Origin: Streptomyces pyxinicus
GTDB taxonomy: Bacteria; Actinomycetota; Actinomycetes; Streptomycetales; Streptomycetaceae
Assembly: GCF_024753135.1 (NCBI RefSeq)
Contig: NZ_JANUGP010000002.1
Coordinates: 186,001 to 250,000, forward strand
Direction: 5' to 3'
DNA: 64,000 bases
In this document: in pieces, positions 60,674 through 64,000 of the stretch
How the letters are laid out: every line of letters starts with the position of its first letter
Numbering within the stretch: position 1 is the first letter of the stretch
Made by a program: the position numbers and the translations under genes
The notes under the pieces: generated by a model
What the model was told of the DNA's origin: nothing
The model's input: the letters and a program-made list of their open reading frames with translations, nothing else
The model's database searches: none

Positions 60674-62245
60674 ATGAACGGTCTCGACTGGGCCGTGCTG
60701 ATCGGCTACTTCGGAGTGATGGTCGCGATCGGCGTCTGGTCGCACAAGCGCGTGGACAGCGTCTCCGACTTCTTCACGGCCGGCGGCCGGATGCCCTGGT
60801 GGCTGTCCGGCATCTCGCACCACATGTCGGGCTACAGCGCGGTGATGTTCACCGGGTACGCGGGCATCGCCTACACCTACGGCGTCACCTCCCTCGTCAC
60901 CTGGTCCTTTCCGATCGCGCTCGGCATCGCCATCGGCTCGAAGCTGTTCGCGCCGCGCGTCAACCGGCTCCGCTCCCGGCTCCACGTGGCCTCCCCGCTG
61001 GAGTACCTGAAGAACCGCTACGACCTCTCCACCCAGCAGGCGCTCGCCTGGTCCGGGATGCTGCTGAAGATCGTGGACGTGGGCGCCAAGTGGGCGGCGA
61101 TCGCGACGCTGCTGTCGGTGTTCACGGGCGTGTCCCTGGACCAGGGCATCCTGATCACCGGCGCGATCACCGCCGTGTACTGCACGATCGGCGGGCTGTG
61201 GGCGGACGCGCTGACCGAACTCGGCCAGTTCGTCATCCAGTTGCTGGCCGGCGTCTCGATGTTCGTCGCGGTCGTGCTGAAGCTGGACGACAAGGGCATC
61301 GGGTTCGTCGGTGCCTGGGACGAGCCGGCGCTGCACGGCCACGGCAAGCCGCTGGTGGGGCCGTACGGCACGGTGTTCCTGCTCGCGTTCCTCTTCATCA
61401 AGCTGTTCGAGTACAACGGCGGCATGCTCAACCAGGCGCAGCGCTACATGGCGACGGGCAGCGCACGGCAGGCGGAGCGTTCCGCGCGGCTGTCGGCGGT
61501 GCTGTGGCTGGTCTGGCCGGTGGTGCTGTTCTTCCCGATGTGGATGTCTCCGCTGCTGGTGCGCGCGCGGCAGCCGGATGGCTCCGACTCCTACGCGCTG
61601 ATGACCGAACAGCTGCTGCCGCACGGGCTGTTGGGCCTGGTCGTGGTGGGCTTCTTCTCCCACACGATGGCGATGTGCTCCTCCGACGCCAACGCGATCG
61701 CGGCGGTGTTCACGCGGGACGTGGCGCCGGTGCTGTCCGCGCGGGCACGGGCCTGGGGTGAGCGGTCGGGCCTGGTCGCGGCCCGGGTGACGACGGTCGT
61801 CTTCCTCGGCCTGTCGATGGCGGTGGCGACCCAGGTCGACTCCCCCGCGTTCAAGGACATCATCACGGTCGTCATCAAGTGGGTGGCCGGTCTGATGGGC
61901 CCGATCGCGATCCCGATGATGCTGGGCCTGCTCCGCCCGTTCCGCCGCTCCGGCCCGACGGCCGCGCTCGTCAGCTGGGCCGCCGGTCTGCTCGCCTTCT
62001 GGCTGGTCAACTATCCCATCAGCTGGAGCGTCGCCGGCGGTGTCCCACTCCAGTACCAGGTCTCGGTCCCGCTCGCGGTCTCCCTGCTCCTGTACGTCGG
62101 CATCGGCTACCTCAGGCCCGAGGACACCCCGGAGCGCCTGGCCGTCATCGAGACGGTGAACACGGACGGCGGCGTCGCGCATTCGCCTACACCGACGGAT
62201 TCGGCGCGAGGGCAGCGTATCCACCGAGGGATCGAATCCGACTAG
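60674..62245 (+). CDS. Sodium:solute symporter
   Basis: 523 residues of the SSS family with about 13 helices. Family features: the first helix with G-Y-F-G-V-M-V-A-I-G, D-F-F-T-A-G-G-R-M-P-W-W-L-S-G-I-S, G-G-L-W-A-D-A-L-T-E and C-S-S-D-A-N. It imports an organic solute with Na+. The substrate is not deducible. The GGGGGAC before ATG 60674 supplies a ribosome-binding site. The stop codon lies within a small hairpin (gactag-cccg-ctagtc, 62240-62255). Confidence 0.93.
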   Translation: MNGLDWAVLIGYFGVMVAIGVWSHKRVDSVSDFFTAGGRMPWWLSGISHHMSGYSAVMFTGYAGIAYTYGVTSLVTWSFPIALGIAIGSKLFAPRVNRLRSRLHVASPLEYLKNRYDLSTQQALAWSGMLLKIVDVGAKWAAIATLLSVFTGVSLDQGILITGAITAVYCTIGGLWADALTELGQFVIQLLAGVSMFVAVVLKLDDKGIGFVGAWDEPALHGHGKPLVGPYGTVFLLAFLFIKLFEYNGGMLNQAQRYMATGSARQAERSARLSAVLWLVWPVVLFFPMWMSPLLVRARQPDGSDSYALMTEQLLPHGLLGLVVVGFFSHTMAMCSSDANAIAAVFTRDVAPVLSARARAWGERSGLVAARVTTVVFLGLSMAVATQVDSPAFKDIITVVIKWVAGLMGPIAIPMMLGLLRPFRRSGPTAALVSWAAGLLAFWLVNYPISWSVAGGVPLQYQVSVPLAVSLLLYVGIGYLRPEDTPERLAVIETVNTDGGVAHSPTPTDSARGQRIHRGIESD

Positions 62246-62300
62246 CCCGCTAGTCTCAAAATTGCTCGAAAATCCTCACACTCGTTGCTACGATGACAGC

Positions 62301-62684
62301 ATGACCAACAACATCGCTGTCGCGGACGCCACCTTCGCCCAGGTCAACCTCCTGGCGCGCGCATGGGGTGTGAGTCCCGGCCAGGCAGTCACCAGACTGG
62401 TCGAACACTTTCAGCTACCCGACGCGGCGCGTATCACCGAACCAAGAGGGGAGCGCGTGGCGGTTCACGCCATCTACAACAGCGAACGATTCGAGGGCGA
62501 ATACGACCCCGTAACGCAAGCACTCTCCGTGACCAGCGGCAAGGCGGCCGGGAACTACCGCACCCCTAGCGGCGCGGCCAGCGCCGTACTACAAGCAGCG
62601 AACCCCGACGTGAAGCCCAATCGAAACGGCTGGGGGTTCTGGACGGTCAGCGAGACCGGGAAGCTTCTACAGTCGCTGAGGTAA
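62301..62684 (+). CDS. Small protein with DUF4357-like C-terminal segment
   Basis: 127 residues. The N-terminal part (FAQVNLLARAWGVSPGQAVTRLVEHFQL) looks like a short DNA-binding or ribbon-helix-helix type segment. The C-terminal part (YRTPSGAASAVLQAANPDVK; G-W-x-F-W) resembles DUF4357/RAMA-like modules that accompany restriction and defence proteins. TACGAT lies 6 nt before ATG 62301, so the mRNA is probably leaderless. The region is lower in GC than its neighbours, which suggests acquisition. The function is unknown. Confidence 0.75.
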   Translation: MTNNIAVADATFAQVNLLARAWGVSPGQAVTRLVEHFQLPDAARITEPRGERVAVHAIYNSERFEGEYDPVTQALSVTSGKAAGNYRTPSGAASAVLQAANPDVKPNRNGWGFWTVSETGKLLQSLR

Positions 62685-62722
62685 GTGTGACTCAGACTGC
62701 TCAAAATCCTAGGTCGAGGGGC

Positions 62723-62751
62723 TTGACATGCGCGAGTAGTTTCTCTTATCA
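62723..62751 (+). promoter_or_regulatory. Near-consensus vegetative promoter
   Basis: TTGACA (62723-62728), a 17-bp spacer and TTATCA (62746-62751). This is the best sigma-70/HrdB-type promoter I see in the window. It drives the 63-codon gene at 62800. Confidence 0.75.
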
Positions 62752-62788
62752 TCGACGGCCGGACGGCGGGCCGCCGTCCGGCCGTCGA
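62752..62788 (+). other. 37-bp perfect palindrome at the transcription start
   Basis: 18-bp arms (tcgacggccggacggcgg and its complement) around a single base directly follow the -10 box. The mRNA would begin within a very stable hairpin, with the ribosome-binding site GGGGAG immediately after it. It could be a regulator-binding site, an RNA stabiliser or a translational block. Confidence 0.7.
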
Positions 62789-62799
62789 CGTAGGGGAGC

Positions 62800-62991
62800 A
62801 TGTACTTGCCACACGATCCCGATCCCTTGTTCACACAGCGATCCGCTCTCATCCTGCTGCTCGGCACACTTGCCGGCAGCGTGGTCGCGATTCTCACCGT
62901 GCGGACAGGATCCGGACCCGACGCGGCGATGCTCGACGGCGGCGGCGCCTTCGCGGGTGCCGTCATCTTCTTCAACGCCACCATCTCCTGA
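62800..62991 (+). CDS. Small two-helix membrane protein
   Basis: 63 residues. Hydrophobic stretches at about 16-33 (ALILLLGTLAGSVVAILTV) and 47-61 (GGAFAGAVIFFNATIS) predict two membrane helices. No known family. GGGGAG is just before ATG 62800. It has its own strong promoter and a leader hairpin. The gene ends 11 bp from the convergent ADP-ribosylglycohydrolase-like gene. Confidence 0.7.
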   Translation: MYLPHDPDPLFTQRSALILLLGTLAGSVVAILTVRTGSGPDAAMLDGGGAFAGAVIFFNATIS

Positions 62992-63002
62992 GCTCTCCGG
63001 GC

Positions 63003-64000
63003 TCAACGGGGATATCTCCGCAGCCAGGCCGGGGAGGAGGATGCGGGGCCGTGGAGGGCGGGGCCCTGGGTCAGTTCCATGGCGTAGTCGTCGGCCAGTT
63101 CGAGGATCGTCGGGCGGCCCTCCAGTTCGGCGATCCAGGCCGGCGAGAGGGCCGTCTCGCCGTGCAGGGCGCCCAGGAGGCCGCCGGTGAGGGCGCCCGC
63201 GGCGGCCGAGGGGCCGCTCTGGTTCACCGCCAGGCACAGGCCGTGGCGGACGTCCTCGCCGACCAGGGCGCAGTAGACCGAGGCCGCGAGGAGGCCGTCG
63301 GCGGTGCCGTCGCCGGCCAGTTCCTCGACCCGGGCCGGGGTCGGCAGGCCCTGCCGCACCGCGCCGAGGGCGTGTCGCAGGGCGTCGGAGACGGGCTGGT
63401 GGCCGGGGCGGACGGCGAGCAGGGTGAGGGCCTGGTGCACGGCACCGTCCAAGGCCTCGCCACGGGCCAGCGCGTGCACGATCGCGGCGTACGCGCCCGC
63501 CGCGAGGCAGGCGAGGGGGTGGCCGTGGGTCTGGGCCGCGCACTCCACCGCCAACTGGACGACGAGCTGCGGCTCCCAGCCGACCAGCAGGCCGAAGGGC
63601 GCCGAGCGGGCCACCGCCTCCGGGCCCAGCTCGCCGGGGTTCTTCGGCGCCTCCAGTGTGCCCATCCTCGCGTCGCCGAGCCCGAGGAGCAGGGCCCGGG
63701 TCGGCTCCCGGCGGGCGTACAGCCACTCCTCGCGGGCCAGCCAGCCGTCGTCCTCGCGGCGCTCGTCCGGGCCCCAGTCCCGCTGGGTGGCCGCCCACCG
63801 CAGATACGCCCGGTGCAGGTCGGTCGGCGGGTGCCAGGCGCCGGTGTCCCGGCGTACCTGGGCGCGGATCAGGCCGTCCACCGTGAACAGGGTGAGCTGG
63901 GTGTGGTGGGTGACCGTGCCGCGCCGGCCGGCTCCGGGGGCGAGGTCGAGCAGTCCTCCGGGGCCGTGGGCCGCCCGGATCTCCGCCAGGGACAGCGCGT
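63003..64000 (-). CDS. ADP-ribosylglycohydrolase-like protein, 5' end cut, metal sites replaced
   Basis: 332 visible residues. The start lies beyond the right edge. It aligns in style with actinobacterial ADP-ribosylglycohydrolases (L-S-L-A-E-I-R-A-A-H-G-P-G-G; W-A-A-T-Q-x-D-W-G-P-D-E-R-R; G-R-P-T-I-L-E-L-A-D-D-Y-A). Enzymes of this family bind two Mg ions through T-D-D-T-Q near the start and an H-S-G-D-S-D-S-T type motif near the end. Here they read T-H-H-T-Q (near 63905) and N-Q-S-G-P-S-A-A-A-G (near 63215). Most metal ligands are therefore missing and it is probably a pseudoenzyme. Confidence 0.85.
   Translation of the reverse strand, partial: ALSLAEIRAAHGPGGLLDLAPGAGRRGTVTHHTQLTLFTVDGLIRAQVRRDTGAWHPPTDLHRAYLRWAATQRDWGPDERREDDGWLAREEWLYARREPTRALLLGLGDARMGTLEAPKNPGELGPEAVARSAPFGLLVGWEPQLVVQLAVECAAQTHGHPLACLAAGAYAAIVHALARGEALDGAVHQALTLLAVRPGHQPVSDALRHALGAVRQGLPTPARVEELAGDGTADGLLAASVYCALVGEDVRHGLCLAVNQSGPSAAAGALTGGLLGALHGETALSPAWIAELEGRPTILELADDYAMELTQGPALHGPASSSPAWLRRYPR

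Overview
The window is a stretch of chromosome from a Streptomyces-type actinomycete. The evidence is very high GC with strong GC at third codon positions, frequent GTG and TTG starts, many 4-bp ATGA/GTGA/TTGA overlaps, DUF397 proteins paired with XRE/DUF5753 regulators, a 332-residue HrdD sigma factor behind a SigmaR-type promoter, and an extra-large actinobacterial SepX/GlpR protein. Most of it looks like conserved core chromosome. I see no intact transposase, integrase, prophage, CRISPR array or antibiotic cluster.

Layout. 1-1703: an XRE/DUF5753 regulator, a DUF397 protein and a DMT transporter in one overlapping minus-strand operon. 1850-4886: an MMPL exporter and its TetR regulator. 5071-8361: a tricorn-type protease. 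8850-13093: a Baeyer-Villiger monooxygenase, an alpha/beta hydrolase and a short-chain dehydrogenase in one operon, with a divergent MerR gene. 13095-14581: exonuclease III, a GNAT and tRNA-Ala. 14672-20078: galU, a gephyrin-like MoeA, moaC, mog, a RimJ-like acetyltransferase and sepX/glpR, an array that mixes molybdenum-cofactor genes with a cell-division pair. 20141-34462: folate salvage, a secreted acylase, an antiporter, an MFS protein, an FmdB zinc ribbon, MTA phosphorylase, MscL, an LtrA pseudogene, a P1 peptidase and an L,D-transpeptidase.

34585-38728: the fructose PTS operon fruR-fruK-fruA. 38905-42565: MFS, WYL and TetR genes. 43094-44222: hrdD with its SigmaR promoter. 44566-46083: a LigB-type dioxygenase divergent from a MarR gene, ending in a MITE-like element. 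46289-48718: an MFS exporter with a TetR regulator and palindromic operators. 48908-51646: an M6 protease, a decayed remnant and two tRNA-Arg genes. 51684-55521: glutathione peroxidase, MerR, a second DUF397/XRE pair and a GOLPH3-like protein. 55718-62245: a D-Ala-D-Ala carboxypeptidase with a very long repetitive cytoplasmic region, a polytopic membrane protein and a sodium:solute symporter. 62301-64000: two small AT-richer genes and an ADP-ribosylglycohydrolase-like protein whose metal-binding motifs are replaced.

Common themes: translationally coupled operons, regulators next to the exporters they probably control, and at least ten genes with a TANNNT-like box exactly 6-7 nt before the start codon, which suggests leaderless mRNAs. 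The points most worth checking are the Glp/SepX division module, the apparently catalytically dead ADP-ribosylglycohydrolase, the TetR with a collagen-like insert, the probable CTG start of the antiporter, and the MITE-like palindrome.
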